A stretch of 64,000 nucleotides of DNA from Bifidobacterium biavatii DSM 23969 (GCF_000741165.1 NZ_JGYN01000002.1:62001-126000), one strand, 5' to 3'; positions 1 to 8,716 are shown, numbered from the stretch's first letter. Numbers and translations are program-made. The notes: generated by a model not told the origin, from the letters alone.

Positions 1-630
1 CGCGACCTCGAGGTTCTTGCGCGCCACGAGCTTGGTGACCCACAGGCTGAACGCCATGAAGCACAGGAACACGAGCGTGAGCAGCCACGAGTACCAGATC
101 ATGATCACCAGCGAGCCGGTGATGGTGGTGATCGCGGTGATCAGGCGCAGCAGGCCGGTCTGCATAACCTCGCTGATGCGGTCAAGGTCGTTGGTGACCT
201 TGCTGAGCACTTCGCCCGGCTTGTTGCGGTCGAAGAAGCGCAGCGGCAGGCGCTGGATCTTCGCGCTGATCTGCTTGCGCAGTGACAGGTTGAGGTTTTC
301 CGCCACCGACGCCATCAGATACGACTGCAGGTAGTAGAACGCGGCCTCGCCGGCGTACAGGACGGCGAGCGTCACGATCGGCCAGCCGACGCCGCCCGCG
401 TTCCAGTCGAGCGCGTACGGCGTGCCGGCCTTCCATGCGGCCTGCACGGCGTTCCAGATCGCGTCGACCACGATCGCGCTGTACATGGGCGCGGCGATGT
501 GGAAGAACGTGAACAGTAGGATCGACGCGGCCACGATCGCAAGCCGCACGCGCTGCTCCTTGAGCTGCGCGAAGAGGCGCTTGGCGGTGCCCATCGCGTC
601 CTTGGGCGCTTCGAGTTCGTTCTCTTCCAT
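1..630 (-). CDS. ABC exporter half-transporter, N-terminal transmembrane part (cut by window edge)
   Basis: This gene starts with ATG at 628-630 behind a GGAGGCGTGAC ribosome binding site and runs off the left edge, so only 210 residues are visible. They form the first part of an ABC exporter transmembrane domain: helices near residues 28-48, 82-108 and 158-192. The cytoplasmic coupling motif LRFFDRNKPGEVLSKVTNDL (about 130-149) is typical of ABC_membrane domains. The start lies one base from the stop codon of the upstream exporter half at 632-2485, so the two are almost certainly cotranscribed and form a heterodimer. The nucleotide-binding domain is outside the window; by the usual arrangement it should carry the intact catalytic site missing from its partner. 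Substrate unknown; a drug or peptide is likely by family. Confidence 0.9.
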   Translation of the reverse strand, partial: MEENELEAPKDAMGTAKRLFAQLKEQRVRLAIVAASILLFTFFHIAAPMYSAIVVDAIWNAVQAAWKAGTPYALDWNAGGVGWPIVTLAVLYAGEAAFYYLQSYLMASVAENLNLSLRKQISAKIQRLPLRFFDRNKPGEVLSKVTNDLDRISEVMQTGLLRLITAITTITGSLVIMIWYSWLLTLVFLCFMAFSLWVTKLVARKNLEVA

Positions 631-631
631 G

Positions 632-2485
632 TCACGCCTCCTTTCCCAGCGTTGCGTCCGGCGTTGTGTCGGTCGGTTCCGCAATGGCTCGCGCGAGCTC
701 GGCCACGTCCTGCCGTGTCGCCTGTGTCACCTCACCGCCCGTTTCGGCGGCCTCCTTGGTCTGCGATTCGACGATTTCCCGGTACACCGCGCACGTGCGC
801 ATCAGCTCGTCGTGCTTGCCCACGCCCGCAACCTCGCCGTCCGACAGGACGACGATCTGGTCCGCGTGCTGGATCGTGCTCACGCGCTGCGCGATGATCA
901 GCACCGCGCGATCGTCGGTCTCTTCGGCAAGTGCGTGCCTGAGCGCCGCGTCCGTGCGGAAGTCGAGCGCGGAGAAGCTGTCGTCGAAGATCACCAGCTG
1001 TGCGTCGCCGACCAACGCGCGTGCGATCGACAGTCGCTGCTTCTGTCCGCCGGAAAAGTTCGTGCCGCCCTGCGCGACGCGCGAATCCAGCCCGTCGGGC
1101 AGTGAGTCGACGAATTCGCGCGCCTGCGCCACGTCGATTGCATGATCGAGCCGTTCGCGGCTCGCGTTGCGGTCGCCGTAACGCAGATTGTCGGCGATCG
1201 TGCCGGAGAACAGCCACGCCTGCTGCTGCACGTACGAGACGCGCGTGCGCAGATCATGCTGCCGCATCCGGCGCACGTCGACGCCGTCGAGCGTGACTTC
1301 GCCCCACGTCGCGTCGTGGAAGCGCATCGCGAGCATCGCGATCGTCGACTTGCCCGAACCGGTGCCGCCGATGATCGCCGTCGTCTGGCCGCGCCTGCAC
1401 GAGAAGCTCACGTGGCGCAGCGCATCCTCCTGCGCGTCGGCGAAGCGGAACGTCACGTCGCGGAACGCGAGCACTTCGCCGTCCGCAAGCGGTCCGCGAC
1501 CGTTCATGTCGACCGCGTCGGCCGGTGCCGGGTCGAGGATCTGCGGGCTGTGGTCGAGTACGAGGCGCACGCGTTCGCAGCATTCGAGGGCGCGCGGCAG
1601 GGTGATGATGACCATCTGGCCCATCATCAGGTAGAACAGCGCCATGACCGAGTATTCGACGATGGCCGTGATGTCGCCGATCTGGAATCCGCCGGCGTCG
1701 ATGCGCGGGCCGGCCATGAAGTATACGATGACGACGAACACGTTGATGCCCGAGTACGCGAGGCCGTCGAGGTTCGCGAACAGGCGGTTCGCCTTGATGG
1801 ACGTGACCGCGTAGTCGGTGAACGTGTCGTCCATGCGGTTCCGCTCGTGCCGTTCCTTGCCGAACGCGCGGATGACGCGCACGCCGGTCAGGTTTTCAAG
1901 CAGCACAGCGCCGATGCGGTCGAGCAGTTTCTGCAAACGGCGGAACAGCGGGGACGCGCTGCGCATGATGAAGAACGCGACGACGCACACGAACGCGATC
2001 ACGGCGAGCAGGCCGAACGACATGCCCACGTCGAGGCGGAACGACAGGGTGAGCGCCATGACGAAGATGATCGGCACGGGCAGCAGCATGCCCATGACGT
2101 TGGTCATGGCCAGCTGGATGTTGACGATGTCGTTGATGGTGCGTGTGGTGATGGATGCGGTGCCGAAGTTGCGGAAGTCGTAGATCGACAGGTCGAGCGA
2201 CTTCTTGTACAGGGCCATGCGCATGTCCTTGCCGACCTTGCTGGTCAGCTGCGAGCAGCACCAGCCGCCGGCCACGGCCGCGGATCCGGAGATGAGCGCG
2301 GCGGCGCCCATCTGCACGCCGGTCGCGATCATGGTGTCGAGCGTGGCGCCGGACGCGCTTTCGTTGAGCAGTTCGGCCACGAAGGTGGGGATGACGAGCG
2401 CGCCAATCACGTCGAAGAACAGCAGTACGAGCGTCAGCGCGAACAGCCCCCAGTATGGTCTCATGAAACGTGCGACCAGCCGCAT
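632..2485 (-). CDS. ABC exporter half-transporter with degenerate ATPase site
   Basis: A 617-residue fused exporter half. The transmembrane domain covers about residues 1-300 and the ATPase domain about 335-570. Walker A is GGTGSGKST (373-381) and the signature is FSGGQ (477-481). Walker B ends in Asp-Asp (501-502) instead of Asp-Glu, and the switch histidine is replaced by Gln533 (IIAQRVS). These two changes mark a degenerate site, as in the weaker half of heterodimeric exporters. The partner begins one base after this stop codon. A MarR gene lies upstream on the same strand, and a perfect palindrome at 2641-2659 sits in the gap, so the exporter is probably induced by release of that regulator. 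The start at 2485 has only a weak ribosome site; the ATG of residue 8 is an alternative. Confidence 0.92.
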   Translation of the reverse strand: MRLVARFMRPYWGLFALTLVLLFFDVIGALVIPTFVAELLNESASGATLDTMIATGVQMGAAALISGSAAVAGGWCCSQLTSKVGKDMRMALYKKSLDLSIYDFRNFGTASITTRTINDIVNIQLAMTNVMGMLLPVPIIFVMALTLSFRLDVGMSFGLLAVIAFVCVVAFFIMRSASPLFRRLQKLLDRIGAVLLENLTGVRVIRAFGKERHERNRMDDTFTDYAVTSIKANRLFANLDGLAYSGINVFVVIVYFMAGPRIDAGGFQIGDITAIVEYSVMALFYLMMGQMVIITLPRALECCERVRLVLDHSPQILDPAPADAVDMNGRGPLADGEVLAFRDVTFRFADAQEDALRHVSFSCRRGQTTAIIGGTGSGKSTIAMLAMRFHDATWGEVTLDGVDVRRMRQHDLRTRVSYVQQQAWLFSGTIADNLRYGDRNASRERLDHAIDVAQAREFVDSLPDGLDSRVAQGGTNFSGGQKQRLSIARALVGDAQLVIFDDSFSALDFRTDAALRHALAEETDDRAVLIIAQRVSTIQHADQIVVLSDGEVAGVGKHDELMRTCAVYREIVESQTKEAAETGGEVTQATRQDVAELARAIAEPTDTTPDATLGKEA

Positions 2486-2640
2486 GTGGTATCCAACTCC
2501 CTGTCAGTGTCTCTGTGTCGTTGTCTTCGGCGGCCGACGCCCATCGCCATCCAACCCGTCCGATGGTTCGGCCCGCCATATTCTGTTTGTCTTGTTCATT
2601 GCGCCCGCAATCATCCTTGCCACGAGCACACCACCCCATA

Positions 2641-2659
2641 TTGTCCCACTTTGGGACAA
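2641..2659. promoter_or_regulatory. MarR-type operator upstream of the ABC exporter
   Basis: Perfect inverted repeat TTGTCCCA-CTT-TGGGACAA in the gap between the MarR gene and the exporter operon. A one-mismatch copy of its core (GTCCCA-TTG-TAGGAC) lies at 3288-3302 upstream of the MarR gene. Two copies of the same palindrome beside the regulator and its neighbouring target support a shared operator. Binding by this MarR protein is inference. Confidence 0.8.
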
Positions 2660-2712
2660 AAGTCAACCACGGCGAGTCCCAGGAACCCGAATCGCACCGC
2701 GCGCAACGTCGG

Positions 2713-3117
2713 TCAGACGCGCGCCTCGCGCAGGCGGCGGCGGAATTCGCGGCCGAATATCTCCATGCTCCGCACAAGAGCGTCGCGTTCGGCCGGGTCA
2801 AGTTGACTCATCGCCTGGTATTCGACAGCACGTTCGGGGGCGATGAGCGCGTTGCAGTAGCGGCGGCCCGCTTCGGTGAACCGCACCGACTTAACCCGCC
2901 TGTCGCCCGCTCCCCCGGCGCCCTCCCCTGCTTCGCCGAGCGTCACGTACCCCTGTTCCACGAACGAGGAGATCACGTTGTTGACGGTCTGCCGCGGCAG
3001 CATCGTGTACTCGCGGATGTCCTTCTGCGAGGCGCCGTCGTGGTCGTTGAGATAGTCGAGAACGCACATCACGCTGGTCGCCACGCCCAGCCGCCGGCCG
3101 TAATCGGCGAACGCCAC
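2713..3117 (-). CDS. MarR-family transcriptional regulator (possible frameshift near the 5' end)
   Basis: The 134-residue frame contains a MarR winged helix: the recognition part is QKDIREYTMLPRQTVNNVIS (about residues 31-50), followed by the wing with GDRRVKSVRFTEAG. It opens with GTG at 3117, but the reading frame stays open and looks like genuine MarR sequence upstream (RQLDRFFEELRRID) to about 3160. There it lacks a start codon. An ATG at 3243-3245 with a good GGAGG ribosome site reads in another frame. One extra G in the GGG run at 3159-3161 would join the two into a roughly 178-residue protein. The gene is therefore either frameshifted, mis-sequenced, or translated from the internal GTG. 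It heads a probable operon with the two exporter halves, and operators lie on both sides of it. Confidence 0.78.
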   Translation of the reverse strand: MAFADYGRRLGVATSVMCVLDYLNDHDGASQKDIREYTMLPRQTVNNVISSFVEQGYVTLGEAGEGAGGAGDRRVKSVRFTEAGRRYCNALIAPERAVEYQAMSQLDPAERDALVRSMEIFGREFRRRLREARV

Positions 3118-3287
3118 GTCGATGCGGCGCAGCTCCTCGAAGAACCGGTCGAGCTGTCGGGAATCGACTCCGCCGCACGCCCGTCGTCGTCACGCAAGTC
3201 GTCGCGCGGAACGTCGGCCCGCACATCATCATTCGTCGCGCTCATCCCAGCCTCCGTATCCACGCAAACCCATGCAAACTCGCAACA

Positions 3288-3302
3288 GTCCCATTGTAGG
3301 AC
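3288..3302. promoter_or_regulatory. MarR-type operator upstream of the marR gene
   Basis: Imperfect palindrome GTCCCA-TTG-TAGGAC about 45 bp upstream of the ATG at 3243-3245. It matches the core of the perfect site at 2641-2659 with one arm mismatch and the same 3-bp spacer. It points to autoregulation. It directly abuts the terminator of the upstream gene (3303-3344). Confidence 0.7.
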
Positions 3303-3344
3303 AAAAAAGCGATCCCCCGCACGCATCCACGTGCAGGGGACCGC
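3303..3344 (-). terminator. Rho-independent terminator of the 3390-4238 gene
   Basis: On the minus strand a GC-rich stem (arms 3309-3323 and 3330-3344, 6-nt loop, a few mismatches) is followed by TTTTTT at 3308-3303. This ends the redox-module transcript just before the marR promoter. Confidence 0.85.
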
Positions 3345-3389
3345 TTATGCAGCTACACAAAAAGAAACTTCAGGCAAGCACCGGCCGCG

Positions 3390-4238
3390 TCACGCCTGAA
3401 CCGGCCAGTAAGGCGCGACCTCCTTGTCGAAGGCGTCGGAGACGCGGGCCGCGACCTGGTCGAACGGGGTGTCCCAAACGGCCTGGTTGAAGATCTCGCA
3501 TTCGATGTCGCCGCGCCAGCCGGTGGCGGCCACGGCCTCGGTGAGGGACTTGAAATCGATCACGCCCTCGCCCATGTAGTGGCGGCTCAGCAGCACGTCC
3601 TTCTCGAACGGGGTGCGGTAGTCGCACACCTGATACGTGGCGATGCGGCCCTCTCGTCCGGCGCGCGCGATCGAGTCGAGCACCTGCGGATCCCAGAAGA
3701 TGTGGAACGTATCGACGGTCACGCCCACGGCCTTCGGGTCGAACGGCGCGGCGATGTCGAGCGCTTGGCCGAGCGTCGAAACGCACGCGCGGTCGGTGCA
3801 GTACATCGGGTGCAGCGGTTCAATGGCGAGCGTCACGCCGGCCGCAAGCGCGTCGGATTCCAGTTCGGCGAGCGCGTCGGAGATGCGCGCGCGGGCGCCG
3901 ATCAGATCCTTGGAACCCGCCGGCAGGCCGCCGACGACGAGCACGAGCACCTTGCAGCCGAATGCGGCGGTTTCCTCGATCAGCTTGCGGTTGTCGTCGA
4001 TGGAGGCGCGGCGGTCGTCGCCCTCCGGCATGGTGAAGAAGCCGCCGCGGCACATGGTGGACACGCGCAGGCCGGAGTCGGCGACCATCTTCACGGCCTC
4101 CTTGACGCCCACGGCCTCGACCGGCTCGCGCCACAGGCCGACGCTCTGGTAGCCGGCGGCGGTCAGCGTGTCGAGGGTCTGGCGCAGGTCGGCGTACTTG
4201 ATGGTCGCCTGGTTCATCGACAGAATCGGATTGGTCAT
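3390..4238 (-). CDS. Sugar phosphate isomerase/epimerase, TIM barrel (AP endonuclease family 2 fold)
   Basis: A 282-residue protein of the xylose isomerase-like TIM-barrel superfamily. The usual metal and substrate ligands sit at the ends of beta strands: IEPLHP, VDTFHIF, CDYRTP and IECEIFN. The chosen start (MTNPILSMNQ) has an AAAGGAG site 10 bases upstream; a longer frame to 4298 has none. It is the last gene of a same-strand series with an FAD protein, an SDR and a Gfo/Idh/MocA oxidoreductase, so it probably isomerises, epimerises or eliminates an oxidised sugar made by them. The exact reaction cannot be read from sequence. A short hairpin at 4294-4316 separates it from the FAD gene. The terminator at 3303-3344 follows it. 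Confidence 0.88.
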   Translation of the reverse strand: MTNPILSMNQATIKYADLRQTLDTLTAAGYQSVGLWREPVEAVGVKEAVKMVADSGLRVSTMCRGGFFTMPEGDDRRASIDDNRKLIEETAAFGCKVLVLVVGGLPAGSKDLIGARARISDALAELESDALAAGVTLAIEPLHPMYCTDRACVSTLGQALDIAAPFDPKAVGVTVDTFHIFWDPQVLDSIARAGREGRIATYQVCDYRTPFEKDVLLSRHYMGEGVIDFKSLTEAVAATGWRGDIECEIFNQAVWDTPFDQVAARVSDAFDKEVAPYWPVQA

Positions 4239-4331
4239 AATGCATAGCTCCTTTGCAACAAGCCATTGTTCTACGTACATGCGATGCGCGCAGCCCATAC
4301 GCGAGCTGCGTACGGGTTGGGCGCGAGCCGG

Positions 4332-6404
4332 TCAATCGACGTTGCCGGTTTCCCGGTAGTCGCGCCACACGTTCTCGAAGAAGTCGTCGTCCTCCGGGAT
4401 CGGCCGCACGGGCCGCCACGCGCACGTCACCGAACCGCCTTCGCCGGCAACGTCGGCAGCTGCACCGTCAGCGCCGGCCGCGACGAACGTCGTCTCCTGC
4501 GTTTCCCCGTCCAGTCGCCCGCCGTCGAGCGTGAACCGGAACCGATCGTCAAGGTCGATCGGCGCGTCCGCGTCCGGGCCGAATCCCTTGACCGGCAGCG
4601 TGCCGTTCGGATCGGTCCACAGCACGGATCCGCGCGACGTGTTGTGCGCATGCTCGGCGTACTCGGCCATCGCGCCGAGGTACGTGTACGCGCTGGTGAG
4701 AATGTCGCGCACGAGGAACACGCGGTCGATGCTGCGGCGCGACTTGGCCGTGGCACTGACCGCGCGATCGTAGTCGGCGAGCCAGCCGCCGACCGTGTCG
4801 CGTGCGGCGCGAACGTCGTCGACGTTGCGCACGGGACCGGCCTTCGCGCTCATCAGCCGGCGCACGTCGTCGAGATAGTCGCCGACGTTGTCGGTCCCGC
4901 CCACGGCCTCGGCGCGAGCGCACGCCGAGTCGAGCAGATCGAACGCATGCCCGACCGTCGGCGCGGCGTATTCGGCGAACGCGACGTCGTCCGTCAGCGG
5001 CAAATCGGCACGGTAAGCGGCAATCCAGGTCGCCGCGCGCAACGCCGCGACCTGACCCTCGTTCAGCGCCGAACCGCCCGGACGATACACGCCGTGCCCG
5101 CCGTCGACTTCGCCGCACGGGAACAGGCCGTCGATGTTGGACCGCCACCAACGGTCGATCGTCAGTCCACCGTTGTTGTGCTGGGCGCACACGTCGACGC
5201 GCAGCATCTCCTTCTCGAGGTCGACGCCCGGATTCTTGTCGAGATAGAACTGGTACGCGGGCTCATTCATGTGGCGCAGGCGTTCGATCGGCGTGCCGAA
5301 CAGCGCGCCGGCCTTGTCGAGGTACTCGCGCGCCTCCGGGGCGAGCGCGTCGGCGTCGAGCTCCGGTCGCATCGGGTTGGAACGGAAGTCGAGATAAACA
5401 TAGCGGCCGCGCAGCACGGTCTCGCGGTAGACGAGCAGGTCGATGAGCGACGAGCCGTCGCGCGCCTTGCGGATGTCGAACGGCCACTGGTAGCCCTTGA
5501 GGAACACGAGCGAGAGCTGCCGACCATAGTCGGGGATCGCCTCGGTCAGGAACTCGCGCTCGTCCGAACCGTCCGGGTTCGTGGAGACGAATCGCGGCAG
5601 CACCTGCATGTATGTGCCGGAAACGTTCCAGCGCGGGGTGAGCGAGGCGAGGCCGAATTGCCATTCGGTCAGGTTCTTGCCCTTCGCGCCGGCGCGTAGT
5701 GGAGCGCCGGATGCGCCCCACTGGCCGTTCGGGTACACGCTGTTCGCGTACATGCCGGCCGGACCGCCGGTCGCGTACACGATGTTCGGTGTGCGGAACA
5801 CGGTGAAGCGCGGCTGGTCGGTGCCCGGTTCGGCGCGGCGGTTGAGCACGAGCAGGCCGATCACTTGACCGTCGTGGACGAGCACGTCGACAACGCGGCA
5901 GAATTCGAACGTTTCGATGCCCTTCGCCTCGACGGCCTTCTGCAGGTGCTCGACCATCGACTTGGACGTGTACGGGCCGACGGACGTGGCGCGGCGGCGC
6001 GGATCATGGTCGGTTTTGTAGCCGATGTATTCGCCGTAGCGGTTGCGCGGGAACGGCACGCCGAGCTCGCACAGGTGCAGGAACGCCTGCGTGGAGCAGG
6101 CCGCCTCGGCGAGCGCCACGTCGCCGTCGACCGCGCCGCCGGCGAACAGCGTTTCGGCCATGTCGCGCACGGAGTCGGGGTCGCCGCCGGACAGTGTGAG
6201 CTTGTAGTAGGTCTGCTTGTCGGAGCCTGCGTTGCGCGACGTGCCGGCGTCGATGCGGTCGGTGACGATCGCGATGTCGGTGACGCCCATGTCGTACAGC
6301 CGTTCGGCCGCGCAATATCCGGCCGATCCAGTGCCGACGACGACGGCCTGACGGTCGACGACTGGGACGTCGTGTCCGGCGATGGTCATGGTGTGCTGTG
6401 TCAT
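4332..6404 (-). CDS. FAD-dependent oxidoreductase, fumarate reductase/succinate dehydrogenase flavoprotein-like
   Basis: A 690-residue soluble flavoprotein. It starts at MTQHTMTIAG, behind AAGGACC; a longer in-frame stretch upstream overlaps the SDR gene and is not real. The dinucleotide-binding motif VVVGTGSAG lies at 21-29. The C-terminal substrate-domain signature (HGVYRPGGSALNEGQVAAL) and an FAD-binding region with NIVYATGG support the FAD_binding_2 family. No iron-sulfur or membrane-anchor partner is encoded nearby, so it is not a respiratory complex. It lies 77 bp downstream of the SDR gene and 93 bp upstream of the TIM-barrel gene. In this setting it may oxidise or reduce a sugar or uronate derivative; that is inference. 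It also resembles aspartate oxidase and ketosteroid dehydrogenases in fold, but not clearly in motifs. Confidence 0.85.
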   Translation of the reverse strand: MTQHTMTIAGHDVPVVDRQAVVVGTGSAGYCAAERLYDMGVTDIAIVTDRIDAGTSRNAGSDKQTYYKLTLSGGDPDSVRDMAETLFAGGAVDGDVALAEAACSTQAFLHLCELGVPFPRNRYGEYIGYKTDHDPRRRATSVGPYTSKSMVEHLQKAVEAKGIETFEFCRVVDVLVHDGQVIGLLVLNRRAEPGTDQPRFTVFRTPNIVYATGGPAGMYANSVYPNGQWGASGAPLRAGAKGKNLTEWQFGLASLTPRWNVSGTYMQVLPRFVSTNPDGSDEREFLTEAIPDYGRQLSLVFLKGYQWPFDIRKARDGSSLIDLLVYRETVLRGRYVYLDFRSNPMRPELDADALAPEAREYLDKAGALFGTPIERLRHMNEPAYQFYLDKNPGVDLEKEMLRVDVCAQHNNGGLTIDRWWRSNIDGLFPCGEVDGGHGVYRPGGSALNEGQVAALRAATWIAAYRADLPLTDDVAFAEYAAPTVGHAFDLLDSACARAEAVGGTDNVGDYLDDVRRLMSAKAGPVRNVDDVRAARDTVGGWLADYDRAVSATAKSRRSIDRVFLVRDILTSAYTYLGAMAEYAEHAHNTSRGSVLWTDPNGTLPVKGFGPDADAPIDLDDRFRFTLDGGRLDGETQETTFVAAGADGAAADVAGEGGSVTCAWRPVRPIPEDDDFFENVWRDYRETGNVD

Positions 6405-6481
6405 TGGTGGTCCTTGGTGGTCCTTGTGTTGCGATCCTGCGCGACTCGGCGTTGTTGCGGGATTCCGCGCGTTTTCGCCGG

Positions 6482-7300
6482 TCAGAGCACCGGAATGTGC
6501 ATGCCGCCGTCGACGTTGATGATGTCGCCGGTAGCGTACGGCGTGTTGCCGGAGGCGAGGATGGAGACCGCGCCAGCCACGTCGGCGGGCTTGCCCCAGC
6601 GGGCGATCGGCGCGCCGCCGTTGGCGAAGAACGCGTCGTACTTGTCCTTGACGCCGGCGGTCATATGCGTGGCGATGATGCCCGGGCGCACTTCGTACAC
6701 GACGATGCCTTCGGGGGCGAGGCGCACAGCCCACAGTTCGGTGGCCATATGCACGCCGGCCTTGGAGATGCAGTATTCGCCGCGGTTGATCGAGACGGTT
6801 TCGGCCGAGGTGGACGACACGTTGACAATGGTGGCGACCGGGCCTTCCGGCGGTTCGGGAAGGTTTTCGATCGGCCCGCGTAGCGCGATGACCTTGTTGG
6901 CGAACGCCTGGGTCAGGAAGTACGGTCCACGCAGGTTGATGCCGAGCACGCGGTCGAAGCTTTCCGGCGTGGCCTCGAGCAGGTCCTTGCGTTCGGTGGG
7001 CGCGACACCGGCGTTGTTGACGAGCACGTCGAGACGACCCCATGCCTCGACAGCGTCGTTGAGGAAGCGCTGGTGGTCCTCGGCACTGGTGACGTCGCCG
7101 CGCACGTAGCGCACACGGGACGGGTCGCCGGCGATCTCGCGCAGTTCGGCCATCACGTCGGCCGGTTCCTCGCGGCGGGCGAGAATGTCGACGGCGAAAC
7201 CGTCGGCGACGAGCCGCTTGGAGATGCCCAGGCCGATGCCCTGGTTGCCGCCGGTGACGAGCGCAACCTTGACACCGCCGTTGATGTTGTTGTCAGTCAT
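6482..7300 (-). CDS. Short-chain dehydrogenase/reductase (SDR)
   Basis: A 272-residue classical SDR. The cofactor motif TGGNQGIG is at 16-23, NNAG at 95-98, the catalytic serine region at 162-165, and YCISK gives Tyr176 and Lys180. Start at 7300 is favoured over the ATG three codons upstream, because the AAAGGA site is about 10 bases from it. Some SDRs beside lyase pathways reduce 4-deoxy-5-hexoseulose uronate or oxidise 2-keto-3-deoxygluconate, and others act on keto sugars; the sequence does not decide between these. The gene lies between the Gfo/Idh/MocA gene and the FAD gene on the same strand and probably shares their transcript. Confidence 0.92.
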   Translation of the reverse strand: MTDNNINGGVKVALVTGGNQGIGLGISKRLVADGFAVDILARREEPADVMAELREIAGDPSRVRYVRGDVTSAEDHQRFLNDAVEAWGRLDVLVNNAGVAPTERKDLLEATPESFDRVLGINLRGPYFLTQAFANKVIALRGPIENLPEPPEGPVATIVNVSSTSAETVSINRGEYCISKAGVHMATELWAVRLAPEGIVVYEVRPGIIATHMTAGVKDKYDAFFANGGAPIARWGKPADVAGAVSILASGNTPYATGDIINVDGGMHIPVL

Positions 7301-7459
7301 GATTCGCATTCCTTTCCGCCTCCTGGCTCTCCCAGCCGTTTGTCTGTTTCGGGGGAGCCGCCGGCCGTGCCGGCCGAGGGAGTCAAGCGTTTCGTCGCGT
7401 CGCGCGGTGCGTTCGCCGCGCGACGCGTCTGCCGGTCGAACGGGCTCAGCAAAACGGGC

Positions 7460-8611
7460 TCAGTAGCGGCCTTCCGGCACGAGCACCTTGACGCCCTTGG
7501 CGGCGGACTCGTAGCCGAGCTCGGCGAGCCTCACGCCGCGCGCGCCGGAGGCGAAGTCGTACGGGTACGGGGTGCCTTCGACGAGCGAGCGGATGTATTC
7601 CTCCCACTGGGCCTTGAAGCCGTTTTCGAAGGTTTCGTCGGTGGCGATCTCCTGCCAGTTGTCCATGTAGTGGTGCGGATCCGGGACATCCGGGTTCCAG
7701 AACGCCTTCGGGGTGGCGTCGCGCACCTGGATTTCGGCGCCAAACAGGCCGACGACCGCGGAGCCCTTGGTGCCGTCGATCTGGAATTCGAGCAGCTCGT
7801 TGCGGTAGACGCGGGTGTTCCACGAGGAGTTCATCTGCACGGTGATGCCGTTTTCGAGCTCGAAGATCGCGTAGGCGGCGTCCTCGGCGGTGGCCTGGTA
7901 CGTGTTGCCCTGCTCGTCGACGCGCTCGGGGATTTCGGTCTTCGCCTCGGCGTACACGGACTTGACCTTGCCGAACAGACCTTCGATCACGTAGTTCCAG
8001 TGCGGGAACATGTCGGAGATCATGCCGCCGCCGAGCTCCTTCTTGTAGTTCCAGCTCGGGCGCTGCGATTCGCGCCAGTCGCCTTCGAACACCCAGTAGC
8101 CAAATTCGCCGTGGACCGAGAGGATGCGACCAAAGAAGCCGGACTTGATGAGGCGCTTGAGCTTGAGGAGGCCCGGCAGGAACAGCTTGTCGTGCACGAC
8201 GCCGGTCTTGACGCCCTTGGCCTCGGCGAGGCGCACGAGCTCGCACGCGTCCTCGTAGGTTTCGGCGAGCGGCTTTTCGGTGTAGATGTCCTTGCCAGCG
8301 GCGATGGCCTTCTTGAGGGAGTTGAGGCGGGCGGAGGTGACGAGGAAGTCGGCGTACAGCGGGTAGGCCGGGTCGGCGAGCACCGAGTCAAGGTCGGTGG
8401 TGTACTTGAGGCCGCCGTGCTTTTCGGAGGCTTCCTTGAGCTTGGACTCGTGGCGTCCGACGAGGATCGGGTCGAGCTGGACGCGCGATCCGTCGCTCAG
8501 CTCCACGCCGCCCTGCTCGATGATCGGCAGGATGGAGCGGCACAGGTGCTGGCGGTAGCCCATGCGGCCGGTTGCGCCGTTGAGAATGACTCCGATGGTC
8601 TTGTCTGCCAT
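7460..8611 (-). CDS. Gfo/Idh/MocA-family sugar oxidoreductase
   Basis: A 383-residue NAD(P)-dependent dehydrogenase. The N-terminal Rossmann motif is NGATGRMG (11-18), and the conserved EKP triplet is at 112-114 (YTEKPLAETYEDA). The C-terminal domain has GGGMISDMFPHWNY with Asp200 and His204, the usual catalytic pair. Start at MADKTIG is set by an AAAGGA site; 13 upstream codons are discarded. It is the first gene of the redox module, and a LacI-type operator (8717-8730) lies about 105 bp upstream. Members of this family act on inositol, glucose, N-acetylated sugars and various 3-keto glycosides; the substrate here is unknown. Confidence 0.92.
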   Translation of the reverse strand: MADKTIGVILNGATGRMGYRQHLCRSILPIIEQGGVELSDGSRVQLDPILVGRHESKLKEASEKHGGLKYTTDLDSVLADPAYPLYADFLVTSARLNSLKKAIAAGKDIYTEKPLAETYEDACELVRLAEAKGVKTGVVHDKLFLPGLLKLKRLIKSGFFGRILSVHGEFGYWVFEGDWRESQRPSWNYKKELGGGMISDMFPHWNYVIEGLFGKVKSVYAEAKTEIPERVDEQGNTYQATAEDAAYAIFELENGITVQMNSSWNTRVYRNELLEFQIDGTKGSAVVGLFGAEIQVRDATPKAFWNPDVPDPHHYMDNWQEIATDETFENGFKAQWEEYIRSLVEGTPYPYDFASGARGVRLAELGYESAAKGVKVLVPEGRY

Positions 8612-8716
8612 GATGATGGTTCCTTTCGCTGATTGCGGCTTTGCAGTCACGTTCTTGACTTTTCGTCTTCGTTCGGCACTTGCCGCGTTGCCGCACTGCT
8701 TTATCCGGCTTTATTT

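Noticed and set aside
1142-2806. A 554-codon frame on the plus strand, rich in His, Asp and Val
   Set aside because: It lies opposite the ABC exporter gene, with composition typical of antisense frames in high-GC DNA; the exporter has clear family motifs.
4332-6404. The flavoprotein as a true fumarate reductase or succinate dehydrogenase subunit
   Set aside because: No iron-sulfur or membrane subunit is encoded next to it; the neighbours are sugar oxidoreductases.
6405-7043. Extension of the FAD gene to a 903-residue protein
   Set aside because: The added part overlaps the SDR gene, which has all SDR motifs, and the ATG at 6404 has a ribosome site and directly precedes the flavin-binding motif.
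7073-8632. A 519-codon plus-strand frame opposite the Gfo/Idh/MocA gene
   Set aside because: Val/Glu/His-rich antisense frame; the minus-strand gene has a ribosome site and all family motifs.
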